Origin: Balneolaceae bacterium UBA7797
GTDB lineage: Bacteria > Bacteroidota > Rhodothermia > Balneolales > Balneolaceae
NCBI GenBank assembly: GCA_002480645.1
Contig: DLCN01000003.1
Span: 124,001-188,000 of the forward strand
Direction: 5' to 3'
Length of the DNA stretch: 64,000 nt
Shown: piece by piece, positions 25,519 through 33,753 of the stretch
How the letters are laid out: each line of letters starts with the position of its first letter
Numbering within the stretch: position 1 is the first letter of the stretch
Position numbers and translations under genes: made by a program
Notes under the pieces: generated by a model
Databases searched by the model: none
The model's input: the letters and a program-made list of their open reading frames with translations, nothing else
Told to the model about the DNA's origin: nothing

Positions 25519-28359
25519 TTATTCATTCCCTTCGATGATCATTTCGTTTAACAGAATCGGTTTTCCAAATCCAAGATCTTCCAGTCTGTGCAATTGGGTT
25601 TCTGCATCACCCACCACTACATAGATCATTCGATCAGGGTTGGCGTATTTCCTGGCCAGTTCCGAGATCTGCTCAATCGTCATATCCCGCACGATCTGCT
25701 CCCGTTCTTTCACATAGTTGGCATCCCAGCCATAATCACTCATGTTTTCGAGCATATTCAGTTTTGCACCGAGAGTTTCAAACCTGCGGGCATTACTTTT
25801 AAGCAGAAAACTCTTAGTGGTTGCAAGATCCCGTTCGGTGAACGTATCCGGATAATTCTCAAGGATCTCTTTAACCAGCGCCGCAGATTCGTAGGTTACA
25901 TTCGTTCGAACTCCACTACTGATCGTGAAAGCCCCGGGTTTATCGGAACCATCAAAGCTCGATCTGATTCCGTAGGTATATCCTTTCCCTTCTCTGAGCT
26001 CCTGGGTTAAACGTGAGGCAAAACCTCCTCCTCCCAGTATATAATTCATGACTGAAGCCGGGTAATAATCCTTATCGGTGGCCGGCATGGCAAGATATCC
26101 GAAATTTAATACTGATTGTTTGGCGTTCGGTACGTCATAGAAATACACTTTCGACTCTTTTGGCGCTTCGGGAAATGTAAGTTCCGGCATGGATACCGTT
26201 TTATTCTGCCATTCACTTTCCAGTTTTGATAGCGAAGATGTTACTTCTTTGGATGAAACCGATCCAACTACCAAAAATGAGGCCAGATCAGGGGAGAGGT
26301 TGTCCTGATAATACGTTTTCAGGTCATCGAGTGTAAGCACTTCAACGCTTTCGCTGGTTCCGACCGGATTGTTAGAGAGGATGTTATCCTTCCCATAGAT
26401 CAATTTATTAAAAGTGATATTTGCGATCGCATTCGGGTTCGCACTTTGAGCTGCAATCCGGCTCAGAGTACTTTGTTTAGCCAGTTCAAATTCAGTGGCA
26501 TCCCAACGAGGCTCCAGCAGCATTTCAGTAACTAAGGCCATGGTTTTGGCATAATTTCTGGCCAGCGTATTCCCGGATATGGTGATACTTTCACTGCCCG
26601 CATATATGTTGATTCGGGCGCCCAATTCATCAATCGCTTCTTCAAGTTCTTCGGGAGTTTTATCGGCTGTTCCTCGTTGCATAACTTCGGCCATCAGATT
26701 TGCCGTACCGATCTTATCCGGATCATCCAGCATCATGCCACCGTCTATCTTTAGCTGAAACTGAACAAGAGGTAATTCACTATTCTCGATGCCATGAATG
26801 CTGATTCCGTTATCAAGCGAGCCAGTCCAAACATCAGGAACCGTAACTTCCGGGCTTTCTCCATAGGGAGGCTCAACGGTTCTGTCAAAAGAGGATGGCG
26901 TTCGTTCATAAGCAGTTTCTTCGGGCAGGGTGAAGTTTTCATCCGCACCACTGGTTGCGATCACCTCTTCTTCGATCTCGGCAGGAACGGAACCTTCAAG
27001 CACGAGTTCCTTTTGACCCTGAGGGACAAAGCTCGTTGCAATAAAAGGTTTTCCTTTAATGTACTTTTCATACACACGCTGAACGTCTGTTTTGGTAACC
27101 GCCAGTGTTTTTCTAATGTCTTCATTAACATACCCCGGGTCTCCGGCAAAAATATTGTATTGAGCCAGATTAAAGGCTTTACCCAGTACACTACTCAACC
27201 CGTTATAAAAACTCGTCTCGATGCCGGCTTTTATGCGATTCAGGTCATCTTCAGTAAATCCATCTTCTTCAAATTTTTGCAATCCGTCGTAAATACCCTC
27301 TTCAACAGCATTCAGGTCGGTGCCGGGAAAAGCCCGAATGATCAGAGATATTTCACCGGCAATTTCAGAATTATTACTGTACATACTCACATTTGAAGTG
27401 AGTTCCTGTTCATCAACCAGTACTTTGTTTAACGGGGCTTTCTTTCCGCTGGCCAGTAATTGCATCAGAATATCCAGTGCGTAGGCATCCTCATGATAAA
27501 TATCCACTCCGGGCCATACCATGCGCAGCTCAGGCAGGCGGGCAAAATTATCTTCGTAGTAGAGTTTTTTGGTTTTGCTCAGGGATGCAGGTTGATCTTC
27601 AAGCGGGGTGATCTCTTCCCCTCTCGGTATCTCATCGAAATACTTGTGTACCCACTTTTTGGCCTGATCAAAATCAAAATCACCGGCAATTACCAGCGTG
27701 GCATTATTTGGAACGTACCATCGGTTATAGAACTCTTTTACATCGGCGAGGGTCGCGTTCTGCAGATCTTCCAGCGAGCCGATCACCTGCCAGTTGTAGG
27801 GATGTCCTTCAGGATACAGATTCTTTCCGATCACATAATTTGCATGACCATAAGGGCGATTATCCACTCCCTGCCGTTTTTCGTTTTTAACGACCTGTTT
27901 TTCTTTGGCCACTACATTCTCTGTTACCGTATTTATGAAATAGCCGAGTTTATCCGCTTCGGCCCAGATCATTTTTTCGAGTGCATCGTTTGGTACGGTC
28001 TGGAAATAATTGGTTCGATCGCGGCTGGTTGATCCGTTCGCTCCGGAACCACCAATACGACTACTCATTTTATCCAATCCACCCTTCCCCAGATTCTCCG
28101 ATTCCAGAAATAACAGGTGTTCAAAGAGGTGAGCAAATCCGGTTTTGCCCTCTTTTTCCCGCGAAGAACCAACATGAAATGTTAGGGCTACTGCAGTTAC
28201 AGGATCGGAAGTATCCTTATGAAAGATGACCTCAAGACCGTTATCAAGTACAAATTTTTCAAAATTAATATTGAAGTCTTGAGCAGTAGCTGTGTCTGAT
28301 GTTGTGAAATTCATCACAAACACAAAGAGTAAGAGAATAGGTGAAAAGTTTTTTCTCAT
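25519..28359 (-). CDS. M16 family zinc metallopeptidase, two-domain (pitrilysin/PqqL type)
   Basis: About 946 residues. The start is set at ATG 28359 because the upstream alternative at 28365 is TTG. A signal peptide ends near TATAQ. The first M16 domain has the inverted zinc motif HLFEH (His77, Glu80, His81), with a downstream Glu expected in the NEKRQG region. The second half (from about 490) repeats the fold without the motif, as in periplasmic two-domain members, and has the C-terminal substrate motif GGGFASRL with EGKGYTYGIRS. The enzyme probably degrades peptides in the periplasm. It has its own terminator. Confidence 0.94.
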   Translation of the reverse strand: MRKNFSPILLLFVFVMNFTTSDTATAQDFNINFEKFVLDNGLEVIFHKDTSDPVTAVALTFHVGSSREKEGKTGFAHLFEHLLFLESENLGKGGLDKMSSRIGGSGANGSTSRDRTNYFQTVPNDALEKMIWAEADKLGYFINTVTENVVAKEKQVVKNEKRQGVDNRPYGHANYVIGKNLYPEGHPYNWQVIGSLEDLQNATLADVKEFYNRWYVPNNATLVIAGDFDFDQAKKWVHKYFDEIPRGEEITPLEDQPASLSKTKKLYYEDNFARLPELRMVWPGVDIYHEDAYALDILMQLLASGKKAPLNKVLVDEQELTSNVSMYSNNSEIAGEISLIIRAFPGTDLNAVEEGIYDGLQKFEEDGFTEDDLNRIKAGIETSFYNGLSSVLGKAFNLAQYNIFAGDPGYVNEDIRKTLAVTKTDVQRVYEKYIKGKPFIATSFVPQGQKELVLEGSVPAEIEEEVIATSGADENFTLPEETAYERTPSSFDRTVEPPYGESPEVTVPDVWTGSLDNGISIHGIENSELPLVQFQLKIDGGMMLDDPDKIGTANLMAEVMQRGTADKTPEELEEAIDELGARINIYAGSESITISGNTLARNYAKTMALVTEMLLEPRWDATEFELAKQSTLSRIAAQSANPNAIANITFNKLIYGKDNILSNNPVGTSESVEVLTLDDLKTYYQDNLSPDLASFLVVGSVSSKEVTSSLSKLESEWQNKTVSMPELTFPEAPKESKVYFYDVPNAKQSVLNFGYLAMPATDKDYYPASVMNYILGGGGFASRLTQELREGKGYTYGIRSSFDGSDKPGAFTISSGVRTNVTYESAALVKEILENYPDTFTERDLATTKSFLLKSNARRFETLGAKLNMLENMSDYGWDANYVKEREQIVRDMTIEQISELARKYANPDRMIYVVVGDAETQLHRLEDLGFGKPILLNEMIIEGNE

Positions 28360-28486
28360 GATCAAAGATTAGGTTATAAAGGCTTTTATTCGAAGAAGGT
28401 AGACTCTTGATACAGTCTTAGTTGTTAAAAAAAGTGTAATTCAATGATTAGAATGTGGTGTTAACTGCTTTAAAATAGTGATGGGA

Positions 28487-28948
28487 TCACACACCAAACT
28501 GTTTAAGGTGATGATCGTGGTGTTTGTACATGGCCCAACCCCGTTCAAGGTCCGTCATTTTCCCGAAAACAGGATGTGGTTCTTTTTCTGAGGTACGGTT
28601 TTCGAAAAAGATCTGTAGCACATCCAGAAAATACTGTTTCTCTTCCTCAAAATTGTGAACTCCGACTTTAACGTAATCAGGGGCAGTAGGCAGATTTTTT
28701 GTATATGGTTTCGTGTTAGTTACCATCTTTTTGATGAAGCCTGAAAATAATTTCATATAAAAAGGAACTTTCACCTGTTTACCATTCATTACTTCCTGTA
28801 CCTCTGCACAATGGGCCAGCATTTGAGCCACATCCATCTTACCCCAGCCCGGTGTGCTTTGAGGAGTTAGATCATGAACACGTTGTACCATTTCCTGATA
28901 ATATTTTTCTTCATAAAGGCTTTTAACGTCAAGTTTTTTTACGGGCAT
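28487..28948 (-). CDS. DUF1569 family protein (DinB-like fold)
   Basis: A 153-residue protein starting MPVKKLDVKSLY at the ATG at 28948. The frame is open farther upstream but would overlap the divergent DUF3109 gene, and that part has no protein character. The DUF1569 pattern is visible: GWGKMDVAQMLAHCAEVQ, FGKMTDLERGWAMYKHHDHHLKQFG. The His residues in HCAEVQ and in HHDHH are arranged as in DinB-like metal-binding four-helix proteins. The role is unknown; thiol-transfer or metal-dependent chemistry is possible. It is divergent from the DUF3109-rpoN pair. Confidence 0.8.
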   Translation of the reverse strand: MPVKKLDVKSLYEEKYYQEMVQRVHDLTPQSTPGWGKMDVAQMLAHCAEVQEVMNGKQVKVPFYMKLFSGFIKKMVTNTKPYTKNLPTAPDYVKVGVHNFEEEKQYFLDVLQIFFENRTSEKEPHPVFGKMTDLERGWAMYKHHDHHLKQFGV

Positions 28949-29045
28949 TACTTCATACCGGGTTGACTTTAGGTTGATTTCAAGACGAAGAAACAAAATT
29001 TTCATAACACATCTTAATCGCAGAAACAGATTCGTATATTCGGGC

Positions 29046-29630
29046 ATGATAAAAGTTGGTGATATAATACTTTCCGAAGATATTGCTACCGCAAAGTTTG
29101 CCTGCGACCTGCCACGGTGTAAAGGGGCTTGTTGCGTAGTGGGAGATGCCGGAGCTCCTGTGAGTAAAGAAGAGATCCCGATTCTGCACAAGGCATACCG
29201 ACAGTTGAAAGATGAATTAACACCCGAAGCAATCGCGGTCGCAGAGAGAGACGGAGTGGTAATTGGTTCGGAGAAAAAGGGTTACGAACTTTCCTGTGTG
29301 AATGATGCCGAGTGTATTTTTGTACAATATGATGATAACGAGGTGGCTTATTGTACCATCCAAAAAGCCTATTTCGAGGGCACATTTAATTGGGAAAAAC
29401 CAATTAGTTGTCATTTATTTCCATTACGAATTAAAAAGATTGCCGGCTTTGAATATGTGAATTACGAATATGTGGATTCCCTTTGTTCTGCAGCCTGCGT
29501 ACGAGGAAAAAAAGAAGACATCTATTTAGCGGAATTTTTAGAACAACCGTTGGTCAGGCGATATGGTCAGGAATGGTACGATGAATTTCTGGCCGCTTGC
29601 CGGTATGTGAGAGATAAAGAAAAGCAATGA
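29046..29630 (+). CDS. DUF3109 family cysteine-rich protein
   Basis: A 194-residue protein starting MIKVGDIILSED at 29046. Eleven cysteines are spread through it: CDLPRCKGACC near the start, ELSCVNDAECIF and AYCTIQKAY in the middle, ISCHLFPLR, and SLCSAACVRGK and AACRYV near the end. The pattern matches DUF3109 and recalls the CxxxCxxxC-type iron-sulfur or zinc-binding YkgJ family. Function is unknown. Its stop overlaps the rpoN start by 4 bases (ATGA), so the two are translationally coupled. Confidence 0.85.
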   Translation: MIKVGDIILSEDIATAKFACDLPRCKGACCVVGDAGAPVSKEEIPILHKAYRQLKDELTPEAIAVAERDGVVIGSEKKGYELSCVNDAECIFVQYDDNEVAYCTIQKAYFEGTFNWEKPISCHLFPLRIKKIAGFEYVNYEYVDSLCSAACVRGKKEDIYLAEFLEQPLVRRYGQEWYDEFLAACRYVRDKEKQ

Positions 29631-31135
29631 TAAGAAATCAGCAAAATTTAAGTCAGAAGTTACAGCAGGGGCTATCTCAGAAGCTTTCCCCTCAGCAGCT
29701 TCAGTACATCAAGTTGCTGCAGTTACCTACCCTTGCACTCGAACAGCGTATCAAAGAAGAACTGGAGATCAATCCACTGTTGGAGGAAGCCGGTCCGGCA
29801 GAAGATATTTCTGAACAGGTTGATTTCGAGAATCCGAACGAGGAGAAAGAAGAAAAAGAAGAAGCCCTCGAAAGTCTGGAAGAACATGATGTTGATTGGG
29901 ATGAATTTGATGAGAACACCGAATACGATGGTGAAACCTATTCCATACCCACCAATCCGGATATCGAAGAATGGCGGGAGCTTCCCAATCCGTATGAAGA
30001 ATCACTGCTCGAAGAACTGGAAAAACAGGTAGCTCTTTTAGATCTGAATGAAGAAGAACAACTGATAGCGGATCAGATACTCGGTTCGCTCGACGAAGAC
30101 GGCTATTTTCGCAGAGAACCTATTGCAGTGGCTGATAACATCGCGTTCAATCATGGCGTGTATGTGGATGAAGAGGATGTGGAACATGTTCGAAAGATCA
30201 TTCAAAAACTGGATCCGATCGGGATCGCCTCGGTGGATCTTCAGGATTGTTTACTGGCTCAACTCGAAGAAGCCGATGACAGAATGCCTGGCAGATTCTT
30301 AGCCATTCGAATTGTACGCGATGCATGGACCGCATTTGAGAAAAAGCACTTCGATAAATTGCTCAATAAATTCAATGTTGATGAAGAGTCCCTGAAAATT
30401 GCTTTTGAGGCGATCCGTCATATGGATCCACGTCCGGGGGCGGTTAGTGAAGGACTGGAGGAAACACAGAATTACATCGATCCGGATTTTGAAGTGTATT
30501 GGCGGGGAGCAGATCAGACTGAAAGTGGTAAGGGTGAATTTGTGATTCACCTGAATCAACGTAATGTACCCTCGTTACGGATTTCTCCCGAGTACAAGGA
30601 AATGTGGGAGGATATAAAAGCAAAACGTGAGAAGCCTGATGCACAAACGCAGGCATTTATGAAAAAGAAGATCGATTCAGCAAACTGGTTCATAGAATCC
30701 ATTCGTCAGCGGCAAAATACGTTAATGAATACCATGAAAACGATCGTAGCCCTGCAAGAGGATTTTTTCAAATACGGGGACAATCTTAAACCAATGATCC
30801 TGAAAGATGTGGCGGAACGTATCGGGATGGATATATCTACAGTTTCGCGGGTGGTGAACGGAAAATATGTTCAGACCAATTACGGGGTGTATGAACTCAA
30901 ATATTTTTTTAATGAAGGCCTGGAAACTGAAAGCGGGGAAGAGGTTTCGAATCGTGAAGTGAAGAATATCCTTCAGACAATTATTGATAATGAGGACAAG
31001 AAAAACCCGCTTAGTGATCAGGCTCTGGCTGAAGAATTAAAAAGCCGTGGTTATAAAGTAGCCCGTCGTACGGTGAGTAAATACCGGGAACAATTGAATG
31101 AACCGGTAGCCAGATTACGGAAACAGATCATCTGA
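29627..31135 (+). CDS. rpoN: RNA polymerase sigma-54 factor
   Basis: A 502-residue protein with all sigma-54 regions. The Gln/Leu-rich activator-contact region I covers residues 1-50 (QNLSQKLQQGLSQKLSPQQL). A strongly acidic region II covers about 58-110, and the core-binding region about 130-300. A helix-turn-helix follows (LKDVAERIGMDISTVSRVVNGKYVQT), and the RpoN box ARRTVSKYRE is at 479-488. It directs transcription from -24/-12 promoters and needs bacterial enhancer-binding activators, none of which lies in this window. It is the second gene of a pair with DUF3109 and ends 10 bases from a convergent gene. Confidence 0.97.
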   Translation: MIRNQQNLSQKLQQGLSQKLSPQQLQYIKLLQLPTLALEQRIKEELEINPLLEEAGPAEDISEQVDFENPNEEKEEKEEALESLEEHDVDWDEFDENTEYDGETYSIPTNPDIEEWRELPNPYEESLLEELEKQVALLDLNEEEQLIADQILGSLDEDGYFRREPIAVADNIAFNHGVYVDEEDVEHVRKIIQKLDPIGIASVDLQDCLLAQLEEADDRMPGRFLAIRIVRDAWTAFEKKHFDKLLNKFNVDEESLKIAFEAIRHMDPRPGAVSEGLEETQNYIDPDFEVYWRGADQTESGKGEFVIHLNQRNVPSLRISPEYKEMWEDIKAKREKPDAQTQAFMKKKIDSANWFIESIRQRQNTLMNTMKTIVALQEDFFKYGDNLKPMILKDVAERIGMDISTVSRVVNGKYVQTNYGVYELKYFFNEGLETESGEEVSNREVKNILQTIIDNEDKKNPLSDQALAEELKSRGYKVARRTVSKYREQLNEPVARLRKQII

Positions 31136-31145
31136 TCTTCTTTCA

Positions 31146-32048
31146 TCAGGAAAAAATATTCAGGAGTTGTTCGTATTCACGGATCAGTTTTTCTCTCACC
31201 GGAATTCCTTTTTTGTAGATGGATTCCTGCTCACGAAGATAGATCCTTCGACCTTCTTCCGTTTCTATGAAGATAGGTTCCAGTCCCTCATCGCGCAGAT
31301 CGTAAGGACTGGCTTTCATATCAATGGTCCGGGCTTCAATGGCAAGCTCGAAAGCATCGAGAATTATCTCACTGCTTATCCAGGGATATAACTTATAGGC
31401 CCATTTGTAGAGGTCCATATTCGAATGGATGCAACCCGGTTGTTCGGTTTCGTGAAAGGTCTCTCTGGAGAGCTGAAATTTATTCAGCGGCACGGCTTGA
31501 GGCGTGAAAAAGCGAAACGCATCGAAATGGGTACAAACCACCGGGCGGCTCTCCACAAAATCAGCAAGTTCTTTCGGGTTCATTCGTAAACCAAGCTGAG
31601 CATGCCGGACGTCATCAGTTTTGTATACCATGGCCCATTCATGCATCCCGAAGCATCCAAAAGAAGGCTTTTTGTCTGCGCTGTTCTTTAACACACTCAA
31701 AATCCATTGAACCGATCTAAGTCTTTTCTTCGGGAACAGGTCAGGATTCAGAAATGCTAGTCTGTCAGCCGTGGTAATTTCACTTACTTCGGGCAGGGTA
31801 TGGCCGGGATTCAACTCGAGTGCGGTAAACAGACCGGGAGACCATCGTTTCAATGCCGAAACCCGAAATTTGTAGTACTCGAAAAGGAAATCCATGGTTG
31901 GCTGTTTTTGGTGATGCGAACGAGCTTTCAGATAGTCGTCGGTAAGCGCAGCCACTTTTTCTTCGTGAAGTCGCTTCTTCTGCAGCCAAACTTCTGTAGT
32001 CAGCACTTCCGAGATATGATTAGGTATGTCAATTTCCTGTTCGATCAT
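31146..32048 (-). CDS. Conserved protein of the '3-methyladenine DNA glycosylase' annotation family
   Basis: A 300-residue cytoplasmic protein. HHQKQPTMDFLFEYYKFR followed by LKRWSPG matches what I recall of a bacterial family usually labelled 3-methyladenine DNA glycosylase (common in actinobacteria), with conserved segments FGMHEWAMVY, THFDAFRFFTPQA and a C-terminal ASPYDLRD. It does not show the helix-hairpin-helix motif of AlkA/Tag enzymes, so the enzymatic label rests on memory of that annotation and not on visible catalytic residues. It is convergent with rpoN. Confidence 0.6.
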   Translation of the reverse strand: MIEQEIDIPNHISEVLTTEVWLQKKRLHEEKVAALTDDYLKARSHHQKQPTMDFLFEYYKFRVSALKRWSPGLFTALELNPGHTLPEVSEITTADRLAFLNPDLFPKKRLRSVQWILSVLKNSADKKPSFGCFGMHEWAMVYKTDDVRHAQLGLRMNPKELADFVESRPVVCTHFDAFRFFTPQAVPLNKFQLSRETFHETEQPGCIHSNMDLYKWAYKLYPWISSEIILDAFELAIEARTIDMKASPYDLRDEGLEPIFIETEEGRRIYLREQESIYKKGIPVREKLIREYEQLLNIFS

Positions 32049-32170
32049 CCTGCAAAGATAGGGTGTTTTATACTGAGTGTCATGGGGGTAAAAAAATCAG
32101 GAGCAACAGTTGAGATTGTTTACTTTCCGGGAATAGGGAATTGAATACATATAAAAGTACTTACAGTGAA

Positions 32171-33052
32171 ATGAATTCAACATTACTCACTCAGATCTGG
32201 CATTTTATTCTGCACCTTCGGCTGCATTATCAGTTTTTTATACTCTCGGGGGGATATTTATTATCAGCTTTATTTGCTGATGAGATGAACTGGAATCAGT
32301 ATGTATTGCAGTTTCTGAATGTTCATTTCTTACTTTTTGGAGGTGCAACTGCATATAATTCCTATTGGGATAAGGATGAAGGGCCGATCGGCGGGCTTAA
32401 AAATCCACCGAAAATGACAAAGTGGATGTGGGTTGTTTCGCTTTTGATGCAGTTTATTGGTCAGCTCTGGGCTCTGACTCTGGGGTGGGAATTTGCCCTC
32501 ATATATCTCGTAAGTTTAATTTTATTCTGGTTGTATTCCACACCTCATGCCCGCTGGAAAGGAAGACCACTGCTCAGTTTATTTGTGATCGCTGTGAGTA
32601 CCGGAACAAATTCATTTCTGATGGGCAGACTGGCTTCAGGAGCTGAACAGCTATCCATTCATGATGGATTGATCGCTTTTGGTGTTGCATTGGTATTAGT
32701 GAGTCTGTATCCGGTTTCGCAAATTTTTCAGATCGAAGAAGATGCTAAAAGAGGGGATAAGACCTTCACAATGAAATTCAGATTACAGGGCGTCAAACTC
32801 TTCTATGTCTCATTGTTTATGACCGGAGCATTGATCATTTCCTGGTATCTCTACGAATTGACAGATCCATATTTAGGACTGGCATTCGGAATATTAAGCA
32901 CGATCTCTTGCATTAATATCGGAGCCATCTTATTCAGGTTAAAAGGAAAAGAAGAAGAATATCGAAAAGTGATGATGATCAAATTTTTAGCATCCATTGG
33001 ATTTTTGATATTCATTTTTGCCGGATTGATCTATAAAGGCATTTATATGTAG
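32171..33052 (+). CDS. UbiA-family membrane prenyltransferase-like protein
   Basis: About 293 residues, very hydrophobic, with seven or more membrane segments. I start it at ATG 32171; the frame opens at a TTG at 32141, which seems a weaker start. The first Asp-rich UbiA motif appears as NSYWDKDEG, and a second Asp region as QIEEDAKRGDKTF. These bind Mg2+ and the prenyl diphosphate. UbiA enzymes attach prenyl chains to quinone, heme or other acceptors; this one is too divergent to name the acceptor. There is no quinone or heme synthesis gene next to it. Confidence 0.75.
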   Translation: MNSTLLTQIWHFILHLRLHYQFFILSGGYLLSALFADEMNWNQYVLQFLNVHFLLFGGATAYNSYWDKDEGPIGGLKNPPKMTKWMWVVSLLMQFIGQLWALTLGWEFALIYLVSLILFWLYSTPHARWKGRPLLSLFVIAVSTGTNSFLMGRLASGAEQLSIHDGLIAFGVALVLVSLYPVSQIFQIEEDAKRGDKTFTMKFRLQGVKLFYVSLFMTGALIISWYLYELTDPYLGLAFGILSTISCINIGAILFRLKGKEEEYRKVMMIKFLASIGFLIFIFAGLIYKGIYM

Positions 33053-33096
33053 TAGTTAATTGGGTACCTTTATGCCCTCAAATTAATCTACTATTT

Positions 33097-33699
33097 ATGA
33101 ATACTATCACAAGAGAAATTATTGATAAAAGCTACAGCTACAAAAAGCACAACGAATATATTGAAGAGTTGTTTGCGGCTGATAAAACGACGAATAATGT
33201 AAATACAGAGGCGAATCTCGGCTACACAAAACTCAACATCTCTCGGGTAAACCGGCTGGATAAAAGAGCTAAATTGAATGTAGATATCATTGAAGCGGTG
33301 CAAAATATTAAAACCCCACAGATCTGGCTGGTCCTGTCAGAAGGCTGGTGCGGGGATTCAGCACAGATCCTACCCTACGTAAACAAAATGGCTGAATTAA
33401 ACGATCTCATAGAGTTTCGGATCATATTCAGAGATGAGCATCCGGAGGTAATGGATGCGTTCTTAACTAACGGGAAAAGTCGTTCCATCCCTAAATTTAT
33501 ATTTCTTGATGCGGCGACTCTGGACGTTCTTGGAACCTGGGGGCCTCGTCCGAAAGTTGCTCACGATCGGTATATGACAGAAAAAGAAGATCCCGCGATC
33601 GGACAGAAGAAGGCCTCTGAAAACATGCACCTCTGGTACACTAAAAATAAAGGCGAGGAAATTCAGAAAGAATTTCTGGAAGTTCTTAAGAAGCTTTAA
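33097..33699 (+). CDS. Thioredoxin-family protein with single active-site cysteine
   Basis: A 200-residue cytoplasmic protein (no signal peptide). A helical N-terminal part (about 1-65) precedes a thioredoxin fold with WLVLSEGWCGDS, where a normal CxxC would be; here it is Cys85-Gly-Asp-Ser88. The cis-Pro region SIPKFIFLD and the following strand are in place. Bacteroidota proteins of the Thioredoxin_9 type look like this. A monothiol site suggests glutathionylation or bacillithiol-type chemistry, or a non-redox role. It ends at a perfect palindromic terminator shared with the convergent gene. Confidence 0.82.
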   Translation: MNTITREIIDKSYSYKKHNEYIEELFAADKTTNNVNTEANLGYTKLNISRVNRLDKRAKLNVDIIEAVQNIKTPQIWLVLSEGWCGDSAQILPYVNKMAELNDLIEFRIIFRDEHPEVMDAFLTNGKSRSIPKFIFLDAATLDVLGTWGPRPKVAHDRYMTEKEDPAIGQKKASENMHLWYTKNKGEEIQKEFLEVLKKL

Positions 33700-33702
33700 A
33701 CA

Positions 33703-33730
33703 AAAAAGGCAGTGAATTCACTGCCTTTTT
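33703..33730. terminator. Bidirectional terminator, perfect 28-base palindrome
   Basis: A perfect inverted repeat centred on GAATTC, with five A on one side and five T on the other, lies between the convergent thioredoxin-like gene and the BNR-repeat gene. It should stop transcription in both directions. Confidence 0.93.
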
Positions 33731-33753
33731 GCATTTTAAAAACTACGGGTTAC

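Noticed and set aside
26794..27396. A 200-codon plus-strand frame inside the M16 peptidase gene
   Set aside because: Antisense to a strongly conserved two-domain peptidase; the translation has no recognisable domain or signal.
28949..29191. N-terminal extension of the DUF1569 gene
   Set aside because: The extra 81 residues overlap the divergent DUF3109 gene and lack protein character; the DUF1569 domain starts right after the ATG at 28948.
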